IMG/VR virus record: IMGVR_UViG_3300009537_004351
Span: 1-41,630 of that record
Reading direction: 5' to 3' (one strand)
DNA from: a virus
Length of the DNA stretch: 41,630 bases
Shown: piece by piece, positions 14,784 to 23,405 of the stretch
Layout of the letters: every line of letters starts with the position of its first letter
Numbering within the stretch: position 1 is the stretch's first letter
Notes under the pieces: model-generated
Database searches by the model: none
What the model saw: the letters and a program-made list of their open reading frames with translations, nothing else
Told to the model about the DNA's origin: nothing
Translations under genes and position numbers: made by a program

Positions 14784-16100
14784 ATGATCTCCTCTATGGA
14801 GTTGACACAATTTGCAGTGCATTTGAAAAATTTGTTGAATGGAGGTAACTGCATATTTGTGAGATTGGAACCGGAGATTATAGATTTTACAGATGTGGAT
14901 TGTGTATTTAATTTGGTGTTTTGTTCTAAGGACTACGAATTTAAGCTAGAAGTTGATCTAGAAAAACAGTCTCTCAGTCTGTGTGGTTATTTGGGTATGA
15001 TTTTTGAAAATGAAAATCTAGTAATCATTTCTTGGAATATAAAGAATCTTTTTTCCTATCTGTTGGCAAAGACACGTTCTCATTTTTCCTATTCTTGCCA
15101 TTTACTTGATTTAAAAATTTTGGAAGCTTTTTTGGGAATTAACGACAGATGTCCTTCTGATTTTGAAGAAGCTTTAGCAAGGATCAAGTTTGCTGCAAGA
15201 GATGAAGTTTGGAATGAAACAAAATTTATTTATAAAAAAATACATTTACCTCTAATTACTAGGGTAGTTCCCTTATTGGAAACTCAGGGTCTTCTTGACT
15301 CAAGAGATCGTTTAATACGTTACTCTTATTATGAAATTGAAGGGCAAACGGGCGGACGAATGGCTTGTCAGAAAGTATTGAATTCTAGTTTTAACCCCCA
15401 TTCTATTCGTCCCGAAGAACGGGACGCATTTCAACCTAAGGCTTCAGTCTCATCTACTTTTGTTTATTTTGATTATAAACATAATGAAGTAAGTATGCTT
15501 TATTGGTTGACGAAGGATAATAAGTTAGGAGAGTTGCTTGATACTGACGATTTTTATGTAAGCCTTTTTAAGATAATTGCTGGAGTGGATAATGTAAATG
15601 AAAGTCAGAGAACTTTTTGTAAAAATTTGTTCTTGCCTTTGATTTATGGCCAGTCTTATTTTTCCTTAGCTAAATCTTTGGGAATATCAAATGAGTTGGC
15701 AAGAAAATTGGTTGAAAAGATTGCTGGTTTGTTTCCCAATGTTTTTTATTGGATGAATGAAAATAGCAAAAATGATATTTGTTATGATTATTTCAAAAGA
15801 AGGAGAGCTTTTGAAGATAAACGCTGGAAAATTAGGAATTTTCTTGTTCAATCTCCAGCGTCTATTGTGTGTTTAGAGAAGCTAATTGAATTATCTACTA
15901 CTATTCGTGGGTATGGTGATTTGATAGCTCATATCCATGATGGATATCTTTTAAGAGCTAATGATTCCTTGGTGGAAAATTTGTGCTCGATTATTAAAGG
16001 TGTTTTGGAATCCGAATCGGAATTATGTCCTGGCTTGCGATTAAGAACCACGCATAAGTGTGGTAAAACCTTAGCGTCTTTAGAGAATTTAGAAAATTGA
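14784..16100 (+). CDS. Compact family A DNA polymerase
   Basis: 438 residues, much shorter than T7 gp5 (about 700) or Pol I (about 930). All three polymerase motifs are present in divergent form: motif A FVYFDYKHNEVSML with catalytic Asp230, motif B RTFCKNLFLPLIYGQS with Arg276, Lys280, Tyr288 and Gly289, and motif C IAHIHDGYLL with His385-Asp386. A GQTGGRMA segment near 188 matches the T-G-R region before motif A. The N-terminal 130 residues look like a degenerate 3'-5' exonuclease (LVIISWNIKNLFSYL, LLDLKILEAFLG) without acidic catalytic residues. Start 14784 or 14796; AAGGA at 14780-14784 favours 14796 but the spacing is long. It heads the replication gene run. Confidence 0.85.
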   Translation: MISSMELTQFAVHLKNLLNGGNCIFVRLEPEIIDFTDVDCVFNLVFCSKDYEFKLEVDLEKQSLSLCGYLGMIFENENLVIISWNIKNLFSYLLAKTRSHFSYSCHLLDLKILEAFLGINDRCPSDFEEALARIKFAARDEVWNETKFIYKKIHLPLITRVVPLLETQGLLDSRDRLIRYSYYEIEGQTGGRMACQKVLNSSFNPHSIRPEERDAFQPKASVSSTFVYFDYKHNEVSMLYWLTKDNKLGELLDTDDFYVSLFKIIAGVDNVNESQRTFCKNLFLPLIYGQSYFSLAKSLGISNELARKLVEKIAGLFPNVFYWMNENSKNDICYDYFKRRRAFEDKRWKIRNFLVQSPASIVCLEKLIELSTTIRGYGDLIAHIHDGYLLRANDSLVENLCSIIKGVLESESELCPGLRLRTTHKCGKTLASLENLEN

Positions 16101-16138
16101 GTTGAATTTTATTACTTTAGAAAGAATGTGAGGATTTT

Positions 16139-16696
16139 ATGAATAGTATTTCGAATGGTTTTCCGATTACGGATAAGGAATATGAATGTTTAGAAAGGGA
16201 ATTTGGTCAACTTGCTAAATATGCCGCATGGCAATTGTTGAGAAAGAACAGTAATAACAATCACACGGATGAATTTGAAGATGTTAATCAAGAATTAATT
16301 ATGTCGCTTATAAGAGCAGGGTCTTACTATAAAAGGCAAATCTATATTGAAGAGTGTCTTAGTATTGCGAAGCAATATGCTAAAGATGGGTTTGTCAGTT
16401 TCATATTGAGTGAATTAGAGAATTTATGGCATAATAGAACAAGACACGGGGCTAACAGGCAAAAGTTTGGTATGTATCAAGAACAGCTTCTTACACATAT
16501 TATAAAACGGGTTGTACCTAGAAATGAACGGCCTAACAAAAAGAAGCCTTTAAAAATTGATTCTAAATTTGCTACGTATTGCAAGGCAATTGCTTGGAAT
16601 GCTCAGAAAAGTATGGGTAGAAAAATTACTAAAGAGAAAACGATTCGGAGTGGTATCACTAGTCTTTCTGAATTTGATTATCTTGCGGAGGTTTAA
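16139..16696 (+). CDS. Conserved-looking phage protein, possibly sigma-like
   Basis: 185 residues with a GTGAGG ribosome site. A helix-rich segment DEFEDVNQELIMSLIRAGSYY (in part; residues 43-63) resembles region 2 of sigma factors, where an acidic D-x-x-Q-E-x-x-x-x-L-x-x-A pattern is usual, and SKFATYCKAIAWNAQ follows later. If this holds, it could be a gp55-like late sigma factor serving the TATATA-type starts of the left arm. The similarity is weak, and a purely replication-associated protein is equally possible. It sits between polymerase and NUDIX genes on the same transcript. Confidence 0.55.
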   Translation: MNSISNGFPITDKEYECLEREFGQLAKYAAWQLLRKNSNNNHTDEFEDVNQELIMSLIRAGSYYKRQIYIEECLSIAKQYAKDGFVSFILSELENLWHNRTRHGANRQKFGMYQEQLLTHIIKRVVPRNERPNKKKPLKIDSKFATYCKAIAWNAQKSMGRKITKEKTIRSGITSLSEFDYLAEV

Positions 16697-17254
16697 GTGA
16701 TTAATTACGTGGTTAGTTATGCATTTACTGTTGACACTCCTCTTGATAGAAAGCTTGTTCCTTTGATTTTAAAGAAACAACCAGAACATTTAAAGGGAAT
16801 GCTTAATCTCCCTGGTGGCAAGCTTATGGATGATGAAAGTCCCATAGATGGTGCTATTAGAGAGTTAAAGGAGGAAACGGGACTTGATGAGGTGCAGGAA
16901 GTTGATCCAATGGTCTACTATCCTGCTGAATACATGGGGGTAATTCATGGTTCTACTTGTAATATTCATTGTGTAAAAGTTCCTGTGTGTTCTGGCAAAT
17001 TAAATCCAGGTCCAAATGAAATGGAGACTGTAGACTGGTATGAACTTCCACAACTTTATAGTTTGCCAAATTTAATGCCTAATCTTAGAATTGTTATTCC
17101 TTTAATGGAGATTGGTATAAAGGACTGGACTGTTGTAGATACAGGTGGAGATTGGCGACATTCAGACAAACATACGGTTGGATTAACTTTTAAAGGATTG
17201 AAAGAGTGGAATCCACTAGCAGTTACAGTAAGAAGTGTGTTGTATTATGAATAA
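16697..17254 (+). CDS. NUDIX hydrolase
   Basis: 185 residues with a GTG start directly after the stop of the previous gene and a GCGGAGG ribosome site (16686-16692). The full NUDIX box is present: a G-x5-E-x7-R-E-L-x-E-E-x-G-L pattern at about 42-64 (GGKLMDDESP, then AIRELKEETGL). These enzymes cleave nucleoside diphosphates linked to another moiety, for instance oxidised nucleotides, NAD-like cofactors or RNA caps. The C-terminal extension of about 60 residues is unassigned. Its last codons overlap the start of the MoxR gene by eight bases, so it is translated with that cassette. Confidence 0.93.
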   Translation: MINYVVSYAFTVDTPLDRKLVPLILKKQPEHLKGMLNLPGGKLMDDESPIDGAIRELKEETGLDEVQEVDPMVYYPAEYMGVIHGSTCNIHCVKVPVCSGKLNPGPNEMETVDWYELPQLYSLPNLMPNLRIVIPLMEIGIKDWTVVDTGGDWRHSDKHTVGLTFKGLKEWNPLAVTVRSVLYYE

Positions 17255-18326
17255 ATTTCAAGAACTGATTGATAAAAGGGTCTTACCTTTACAAGAGGCG
17301 TTGGAAAAAGTAATCGTTGGCCAACGCCAAGTTATTAGGCGTGTTGTAATGGCATTGTTTGCAGTGGGGCAAAGGGACTTTTTTACAAAAGATGGTAGTC
17401 GTTTTCTCGGCACAGGTCATGTTTTATGTGAGGGTAGTGTGGGTACTGGTAAGACAGTGCTTTGTAAAACGTTGTCTCGTTTACTGGCGGGTAACAACAA
17501 GCGTGTGAGTGGTTTACCGGATGCTTTGGCATCCGATATTACAGGATGTGAGATAATTCTGCTTGACGGTAGTGTTAAGACCGTTCAAGGCCCTTTGTTT
17601 TGTAATATCATGCTTGCGGATGAAATAAATCGTTTTCCTCCGAAGGCACAAAATGCTTTTATTGAGGCACTTGCCGAAGGCTGTGTAACAATTGGCAATG
17701 AGACATTTCGTTTGCAACAGCCATTTTTTTGTTTGGCTACTCAAAATCCAACCGAACAAAAGGGTACGAGTCGTATGCAGGAAGCACTTTCTGATAGATT
17801 TATGTTTAAAGTTATAATGAAAGAAACTACTGAAGAAGAAAAATGTCGCATAGCAGAGGTAACACATCATTTTGATTTGACGAACATTCAGCAGATCATA
17901 ACTACGGATGAGGTTTATGAAGCCAGAGAGCACTTCTTTGATAATACATTTGTTAGCGAGCCTATTCGTCATTATTGTGCAAGGTTGATATATTCTTTGA
18001 ATCATCCTAGAGAATTTGATTTGTTTAATGAAGAATTTGAGGTGCTGGGCGATGACCCTGTTTTTAAACAGAAGCCAGCTTTGAATGATAGGGCAATGTT
18101 GCATTTGGAAGGTGCAGCAATGATGGAGGCTGTAATGAATCGCAGGGATTATGTGTTACCTAGTGATGTTAAGGCGGTTGCAAAAGACGTTTTTCGATGT
18201 AGGTTGATGGTTCTGGAATCAAGTTTACATTTGCTTCTTGATTCCTATCCAAAGAAATATTCATCAGAAACTGAGCTTGTTGATAGTTTAATCGGGGATG
18301 CTTTGAGTGAGGTTGCTATAGTTTGA
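17247..18326 (+). CDS. MoxR-family AAA+ ATPase
   Basis: 359 residues from the ATG at 17247 (a GTG at 17235 is in frame but less likely). Walker A GSVGTGKT at 63-70 in HVLCEGSVGTGKTVLCK, Walker B IMLADEINRFPPKAQNAFIEAL, and the MoxR sensor stretch ATQNPTEQKGTSRMQEALSDRF are unmistakable. MoxR proteins are chaperone-like ATPases that remodel or activate partner proteins, usually VWA-domain proteins encoded next door. First gene of a six-gene Bat-like cassette; its stop overlaps the TTG start of the DUF58 gene (TTGA at 18323-18326). Confidence 0.95.
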   Translation: MNKFQELIDKRVLPLQEALEKVIVGQRQVIRRVVMALFAVGQRDFFTKDGSRFLGTGHVLCEGSVGTGKTVLCKTLSRLLAGNNKRVSGLPDALASDITGCEIILLDGSVKTVQGPLFCNIMLADEINRFPPKAQNAFIEALAEGCVTIGNETFRLQQPFFCLATQNPTEQKGTSRMQEALSDRFMFKVIMKETTEEEKCRIAEVTHHFDLTNIQQIITTDEVYEAREHFFDNTFVSEPIRHYCARLIYSLNHPREFDLFNEEFEVLGDDPVFKQKPALNDRAMLHLEGAAMMEAVMNRRDYVLPSDVKAVAKDVFRCRLMVLESSLHLLLDSYPKKYSSETELVDSLIGDALSEVAIV

Positions 18327-19165
18327 AAAGAAGACGTTTTCGCAATTTAGAATTACTGGCAAAATATCACATCGACACTTTTTCTACTGGCAGTCATCTA
18401 AGCTTACTTAAAGACAAACTTATGGACATAGATACTGTTCGTGAGTACCAGCCAGGCGACAAGAAGCTCGATAGTAAATCTAGTATAAAAACTGGCAAAA
18501 TCATGTCTAGGGTTTTCAATCCAGAAAAATCTATGAATGTTTTTATATTACTGGATTACAGTTCTTCTCAGATGACCAAACATGATGCACCTTTAGTTTC
18601 TTCACTTTATATCGCATATCTTGCTGATATTTTATATGACAAGGTTGGAATTCTGATTTTCGATGATGAAGTGATATCTTTTTCGGAACCTACTGATGAT
18701 CAAACTATCGTTGTTGATTTATTGCGTGATATTTATGAAAAAGATGTTCTGTGTAAGGCGACAAACATAAATGTGGCATTGTCCAAAGTAAGAACTCTTG
18801 AATTAACTAACACTTTATTTGTTTTAATATCAGATTTTTGTTACGATATATCTGATAAAGATTTGAGAATATTGAAACAGATTTCAATGGGTAAAAATAA
18901 CTTCTCAATTTCTTTGGTTTTGTTTAATGAGTTTGAATGGATTTTTAAAGACTGCGGTTTCGATTTTGATTTTTGTGATTTAGAAACCGATACTCATTTA
19001 GAATGGAGTTCTGAAAAAAATGAGGATCACAAAGTTACTTTTAATAACTGGCAAAGGGATTTAAAATCTAAGTTGAGGAAAGTAAGAGTTGAGCCTATTT
19101 TTTTGGAGGTCAATAATGAACGTTTTCTGATGCCATTCATCAGATATATTTCCAGGGGCCAGTGA
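18323..19165 (+). CDS. DUF58 protein with VWA-like MIDAS motif
   Basis: 280 residues, TTG start overlapping the MoxR stop. VREYQPGDKKLDSKSS at 39-54 is the DUF58 hallmark (V-R-x-Y-x-x-G-D), followed by LLDYSSSQM where Asp78, Ser80 and Ser82 form a D-x-S-x-S metal site, and a later LISDFCYD. The whole remainder is VWA-like. DUF58 proteins are the regular partner of MoxR in envelope-related operons of bacteria. No membrane segment. Stop overlaps the next start at 19162-19165. Confidence 0.93.
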   Translation: MKRRRFRNLELLAKYHIDTFSTGSHLSLLKDKLMDIDTVREYQPGDKKLDSKSSIKTGKIMSRVFNPEKSMNVFILLDYSSSQMTKHDAPLVSSLYIAYLADILYDKVGILIFDDEVISFSEPTDDQTIVVDLLRDIYEKDVLCKATNINVALSKVRTLELTNTLFVLISDFCYDISDKDLRILKQISMGKNNFSISLVLFNEFEWIFKDCGFDFDFCDLETDTHLEWSSEKNEDHKVTFNNWQRDLKSKLRKVRVEPIFLEVNNERFLMPFIRYISRGQ

Positions 19166-20547
19166 TGATTGAACTAATTTCTTTTCTAGCAATATTTTTT
19201 GCTGTAGAACGAATCAACGAGATGCCTGTTTATAAACAACAGGATTTTCATTATTTTAATGAAAATGGTAAAGCCCATGCACTACCAGTTCTTCCTAAAA
19301 TCTTCGTAGTATTTGAGGATAGAAATAAATTTTTGAAATTCACCGAAAAGATTTTTGAAATAAAAATGATCGAACCTTATGAAGAAGGTGCGGTCATAAT
19401 ACATTGCAGGAAGCAAAAACACATTTTAGGTCTTTTAAATAAAATATCTCTTGCGGGCTTTAGGTGTGCTCCAATCGTTATATTTGATAATATTGAGTCA
19501 ATTCCTGGTAATACTATTATTCTTGAGCCAAAATCTTCGGTTACTGACTTTCTGATAGTAGATCGAGTTTCTAGAAATATTAAAGCTAATTCAATCCATT
19601 TAAGGAGGTTTGACAAAAGAATTTGTTATTTAGATTTTGAAGGGATTAAATTACCTAAGAATATTTTAGCGGTTGCTAATCTTATCTCGAATGATGATTT
19701 TTGGTTTAAGTGGGCTACACCTGTTTTCCAACCTTTATATGAACCTATTATTGCAACTGCGGAGGTAGAAACCCGTGCAATTACTCACCTGGGTGAACTT
19801 AGAAAGCTAAAAATTAAAGTGGATATTTATGACAATGATATAAAGTTAAGAAAAGACCTCCTCCCAGTTATTGGTCAAGCTAATTTTTTCCCCTCCCCTT
19901 TGTTTGATAATCTTTGGTTAGATACGGAGAATGTTGAAATTGAGGAGTTTGTAAGTCCGTACAAAAAGAGTTATTTAATTTCATATCCTTTTAAGGTTTT
20001 GAATTTTGGTGCTTTTGTTTTTCAAAGATTTAATCTTTTTTATGAGGTTGAAGGTGAAGTCAAACCTCTTGAGATTGATGGCATTTCGTTCTTCATTAAT
20101 AGTATAACAAGGAATAGTGGAATTGATGACATACAACCTATTAGAGACGATTTATCTCTTGTTTCGTATACTGTAACAAGGCCTGATGCTACTAATTTCA
20201 ATTGGTACAAATATCTTTCATTTGGTTCTTTGTTACTAAGTATTCTTGGGGTGGGTTTATTGGGTTGGCTGTTCACTTCACAGATTTATTTCGCTGTTGT
20301 TGCGTTTATATGTAATGTTCATGCAGTACTTGCTGCCAAAGGTGCTTTTCGTTACTTCAGGAATAAAGTTTATCAAGTAAGTCGTAATAAACCAGAAAAC
20401 TGGAGGGAGGCTTATCAAGATATTCTTCGTGATTCTAATCTGTATGAACATCATCATTTGTTTAAAGATGAATTTAAGTCAGAATTAAACAAAATTTATA
20501 TCAAGGATGCTAAGCCAGATTTTGACAAATTACGTAAGTTAATTTGA
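19162..20547 (+). CDS. BatD-like membrane protein
   Basis: 461 residues from GTG 19162 or ATG 19165. The N-terminus is hydrophobic (IELISFLAIFFAV). The segment 208-300 is a beta-rich domain with VGD/VIGQANFFPSPLFDNLW and FEVEGEV-like strands, resembling the beta-sandwich of BatD/MxaA-type proteins. Two membrane helices lie near 356-400 (LSFGSLLLSILGVGLLGWLF and IYFAVVAFICNVHAVLAA), followed by a cytoplasmic tail of about 60 residues. In Bat operons this position is held by BatD. Assignment rests on position, topology and the beta-domain pattern, so the name is tentative. Confidence 0.68.
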   Translation: MMIELISFLAIFFAVERINEMPVYKQQDFHYFNENGKAHALPVLPKIFVVFEDRNKFLKFTEKIFEIKMIEPYEEGAVIIHCRKQKHILGLLNKISLAGFRCAPIVIFDNIESIPGNTIILEPKSSVTDFLIVDRVSRNIKANSIHLRRFDKRICYLDFEGIKLPKNILAVANLISNDDFWFKWATPVFQPLYEPIIATAEVETRAITHLGELRKLKIKVDIYDNDIKLRKDLLPVIGQANFFPSPLFDNLWLDTENVEIEEFVSPYKKSYLISYPFKVLNFGAFVFQRFNLFYEVEGEVKPLEIDGISFFINSITRNSGIDDIQPIRDDLSLVSYTVTRPDATNFNWYKYLSFGSLLLSILGVGLLGWLFTSQIYFAVVAFICNVHAVLAAKGAFRYFRNKVYQVSRNKPENWREAYQDILRDSNLYEHHHLFKDEFKSELNKIYIKDAKPDFDKLRKLI

Positions 20548-21584
20548 TGAATTATCCCTTTTTTTTATTACTTCTGCTTCTGCCCCTTTTATTTTTTGTG
20601 TATAAAGGCAGGAAATTCTTTCTTACTCATGCTTATGTTAGTGCCTTAAGTTTGACTGGGGGAAAAAGTAAATTTAGGCTGAACTATAAATTTTTAAATT
20701 GGTTAGCATTTTTTTTTCTAATCTTAGCAGCTAGTGATATATCTTGGTCTATTACTGAAGTTGTAGAAACACATTTGGTTCATAAGTATATTTTAATTAA
20801 TGATGCATCTGGTTCGATGGTAGATTTTATGCAAAAAAATGGCATAGGTCGAGAGATGCAAGCATTGTTAGATGGAAATAAAAAATTTTTACTTGGATTA
20901 AAAGATGGTAAGCGGAAAGATTATGTTGGTGCTATTGTTTTTTCAAGTAATGCTTTTGTAGTTTCTGATTTAGTTGATGATCCTGAGTTTGTCTTGAAAA
21001 AAATTCTAAGGATAGATTATTCAATCAATCCGTTAGCTGGAGGAACTAATATTAAGAGTGCTATTTGGACTGGCATTTTAATGGCACTAGGAGAGAAAAA
21101 AAATGACAAATTAGAAGTTCGTATGTACGGTGATGAAAACAGATTAATAGAGGACGATTACTTGAAAGGACTCGCATCCAGCAAGCAAAAAGAAGTACAA
21201 GGGACTTCTTTGATAGTTTTTACAGATGGTTTTTTACCTAATCCTGCCGGTAGTAATTTTGATATGTCAATGTTTAAGCTTATGAACTTCTGCGAGATGA
21301 TTGGGATTAGGATATTTTTAATTTCTGTTTCAACTATGGAAATAAATATCGCTTCGTCTATTAAGAAAACTGGTGGGTCTATTATAGTAACTAATGATAT
21401 CAACAGTTCAAAGTTGACAAAGGTATATAAGGATATATTAGACAGTCAAGCTAATGAAATGATAGAAGTTGAACAAGAATCTGATAAATCTTTATCCCAG
21501 TTGTTAGCATTTGTTGCTTTGATATTTTTGTTTTTGGGGATTGTTTTGCAAAATACTTTTAATAGGAATTTTACAGAGGTTTAA
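20544..21584 (+). CDS. BatA-like VWA membrane protein
   Basis: 346 residues, start TTG 20544 or ATG 20547 overlapping the previous stop. Topology: membrane helix at about 4-20, second at 50-66, VWA domain from about 80 to 300, and a C-terminal helix (LLAFVALIFLFLGIVL). The MIDAS is complete: INDASGSM (Asp87, Ser89, Ser91), a Thr in AGGTNI, and an Asp in VFTDG. This is the architecture of BatA/BatB proteins. The domain probably binds metal-dependent partners outside or at the membrane, and its assembly would depend on the MoxR ATPase. Confidence 0.92.
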   Translation: MMNYPFFLLLLLLPLLFFVYKGRKFFLTHAYVSALSLTGGKSKFRLNYKFLNWLAFFFLILAASDISWSITEVVETHLVHKYILINDASGSMVDFMQKNGIGREMQALLDGNKKFLLGLKDGKRKDYVGAIVFSSNAFVVSDLVDDPEFVLKKILRIDYSINPLAGGTNIKSAIWTGILMALGEKKNDKLEVRMYGDENRLIEDDYLKGLASSKQKEVQGTSLIVFTDGFLPNPAGSNFDMSMFKLMNFCEMIGIRIFLISVSTMEINIASSIKKTGGSIIVTNDINSSKLTKVYKDILDSQANEMIEVEQESDKSLSQLLAFVALIFLFLGIVLQNTFNRNFTEV

Positions 21585-21586
21585 GT

Positions 21587-22372
21587 ATGAAAAGGCTTAT
21601 TTTTGGTTCTATGCTTTGTTTTATAGGGACTTATTTATTTATATCTTTTTCATCTAATGCAGATGAGCTTGAAATTGAATATAAAAAACAAAAGGCTATT
21701 TCTAGCGAGCAGACTGCTTATAGCAATATTGCTACTCTTTTGGATTCTGCTGATGATTTACATGATCTTTTGGAGCCACAACGTATTTTGTTACTTGATA
21801 TCCCTAAGGACAAACGAGAAGATATTCAGAGGGTTATTGATCTTAAATACATAATATTTAGTTTTCAAAAAGCTGAAAGAATGCTTGTTAGGGCAAGGAA
21901 GTTGCAAGAAACAATCGATCCGATTAAACCACCTCCACCTCCACCCGAACCTACATGGGAGAATCCTAATCCACCTCCACCGCCACCTGTAAAGTTACAT
22001 CCATTGGTTGAGAGTATGGTCGAGGAGATTATAGCTCTTTATAAAGAGTGTAAGGAAAAGGCGGATCACCTTGTAGAGAAGAAAGACAATCCTAGCTTTA
22101 ATTTCTTACTTAATTATACTAAAGGGGAAATTTATTATAGGCATACGCAACTTTTATCCACTTCCGACAATGTATCAGATTTATTTAATCAAACTGTTAC
22201 CTTTTATAAGATGGCATTGAGAAATAAGCTACGGGACACTGACACTGTAATAAATATTGAGATTCTTATACGCAACAAGGATAGGCTGTTAGCGAATGGA
22301 AGACAGCCATTGGGTCAGCGTAGACGATTGCTAAAACCAAGTGTTGGTATAGGAAGTTCTACAGGGATATAA
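21587..22372 (+). CDS. BatC-like secreted protein with Pro-rich linker
   Basis: 261 residues. Residues 1-26 (MKRLIFGSMLCFIGTYLFISFSSNADE in part) form a signal peptide or membrane anchor. A charged helical region is followed by two proline runs near 115-135, then a helix-rich C-terminal half containing a TPR-like unit (QTVTFYKMALRNKLRDTDTV), as in BatC. The tail GQRRRLLKPSVGIGSSTG is basic and flexible. It sits between two VWA genes, as BatC does in bacterial operons. Two bases separate it from the previous stop. Likely exported; the TPR call is weak. Confidence 0.7.
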   Translation: MKRLIFGSMLCFIGTYLFISFSSNADELEIEYKKQKAISSEQTAYSNIATLLDSADDLHDLLEPQRILLLDIPKDKREDIQRVIDLKYIIFSFQKAERMLVRARKLQETIDPIKPPPPPPEPTWENPNPPPPPPVKLHPLVESMVEEIIALYKECKEKADHLVEKKDNPSFNFLLNYTKGEIYYRHTQLLSTSDNVSDLFNQTVTFYKMALRNKLRDTDTVINIEILIRNKDRLLANGRQPLGQRRRLLKPSVGIGSSTGI

Positions 22373-22373
22373 A

Positions 22374-23405
22374 ATGGGGTTTGATAGAGTCTGGATTTTG
22401 CTGTTTTTAACAGTTGTGCCCGTATTGTTTTTCTTTTTTATGAAAAGTTGGAAATTATTTTCCAAATTTCCTAATCTTTCCACTTTTTTGCACGGAAGTG
22501 TATGTCCATATAAAGGTGAGAGATTGGCTATAGCTATTGTAAGGTTACTAGCATTAACATTTGTGATAATTGGTTTATCTAATCCTTTTTTATATGTAGC
22601 TTCAAAAGAGGATGTATATCACGATGTTAGATTAATTTTTTTAATAGACGTATCTAGATCGATGGCGTATGGTGAAGATATAACTCCTAGTAGATTAAAA
22701 GCTGCTAAAAGGGAAATACGTGAAGTGTATGACTCATTGGATGGAAATTATGAGGCTGCTATTATTCCTTTTGCTGGTGAACCTAACATTTTTTATTGCC
22801 CATTGACTTTTAGTAAAAGTACTTTTTTTGAGATGCTTAAAGAATTGGATGAAACTTATGCTCCAACATTAGGCACCGATTTAATTAGAGTTTTTGATTC
22901 TTTCAAGAGTCATTTTGTCAAAAACGAACGTATTGATAAATCAGGTTTGAATTTAATAATCCTATTGTCAGATGGTGGTAAATCTGACAATGTGGCTCTT
23001 GATAGAAGTAAATTATTGAGTATAGTTAAAGAATTATCTCAAAAGAATTTTAAAGTTTATGCTGTTGGAATCGGTAGTAATGAACCAGTTTCTTTGATTT
23101 TAAGAGATAAAAATGGTGCTTTTATAGATTATCTGAGGGATGGTAATGGTACTCTTATTAAATCTGAATTGGATGAGGATATTTTGCAAAAAATAGCTGA
23201 GCATGGCAATGGTAAGTATGTTAACTTTAATGCTGATAGCAAACTATCCAACTTCATTAAAAATATAGTTTTGGAAAATAGAAAGTCTGCTGGCGAAGTT
23301 GTTGAATATGATAAGCTTTATGTTTATCCATTTTGCTATGCTTTGTCTGCTATTTTAATTTTCCTTGCAGCTTTATATAATAGGAGGTTGCTATGGAAAA
23401 CCTAA
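22374..23405 (+). CDS. BatB-like VWA membrane protein
   Basis: 343 residues, start one base after the previous stop. Membrane helices at about 5-22 and 51-68, VWA domain from about 84, C-terminal helix FCYALSAILIFLAAL. MIDAS residues Asp92, Ser94 and Ser96 in LIDVSRSM, Thr in LGTDL, Asp in LLSDGG are all present. It differs clearly from the 20544 VWA protein, so the two correspond to the BatA and BatB roles rather than a recent duplication. Last cassette gene; its end overlaps the DnaB-type helicase gene by 13 bases, tying the cassette to replication genes on one transcript. Confidence 0.92.
   Translation: MGFDRVWILLFLTVVPVLFFFFMKSWKLFSKFPNLSTFLHGSVCPYKGERLAIAIVRLLALTFVIIGLSNPFLYVASKEDVYHDVRLIFLIDVSRSMAYGEDITPSRLKAAKREIREVYDSLDGNYEAAIIPFAGEPNIFYCPLTFSKSTFFEMLKELDETYAPTLGTDLIRVFDSFKSHFVKNERIDKSGLNLIILLSDGGKSDNVALDRSKLLSIVKELSQKNFKVYAVGIGSNEPVSLILRDKNGAFIDYLRDGNGTLIKSELDEDILQKIAEHGNGKYVNFNADSKLSNFIKNIVLENRKSAGEVVEYDKLYVYPFCYALSAILIFLAALYNRRLLWKT

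Noticed and set aside
17514-18104. 196-residue open frame on the minus strand
   Set aside because: It lies entirely opposite the MoxR gene, has no ribosome site or family motif, and its composition is that of an antisense shadow.
17247-23405. Bacterial contamination or a prophage boundary at the Bat-like genes
   Set aside because: The cassette overlaps phage-type genes at both ends (NUDIX and DnaB helicase), shares the same base composition and has no repeats or insertion marks at its edges.
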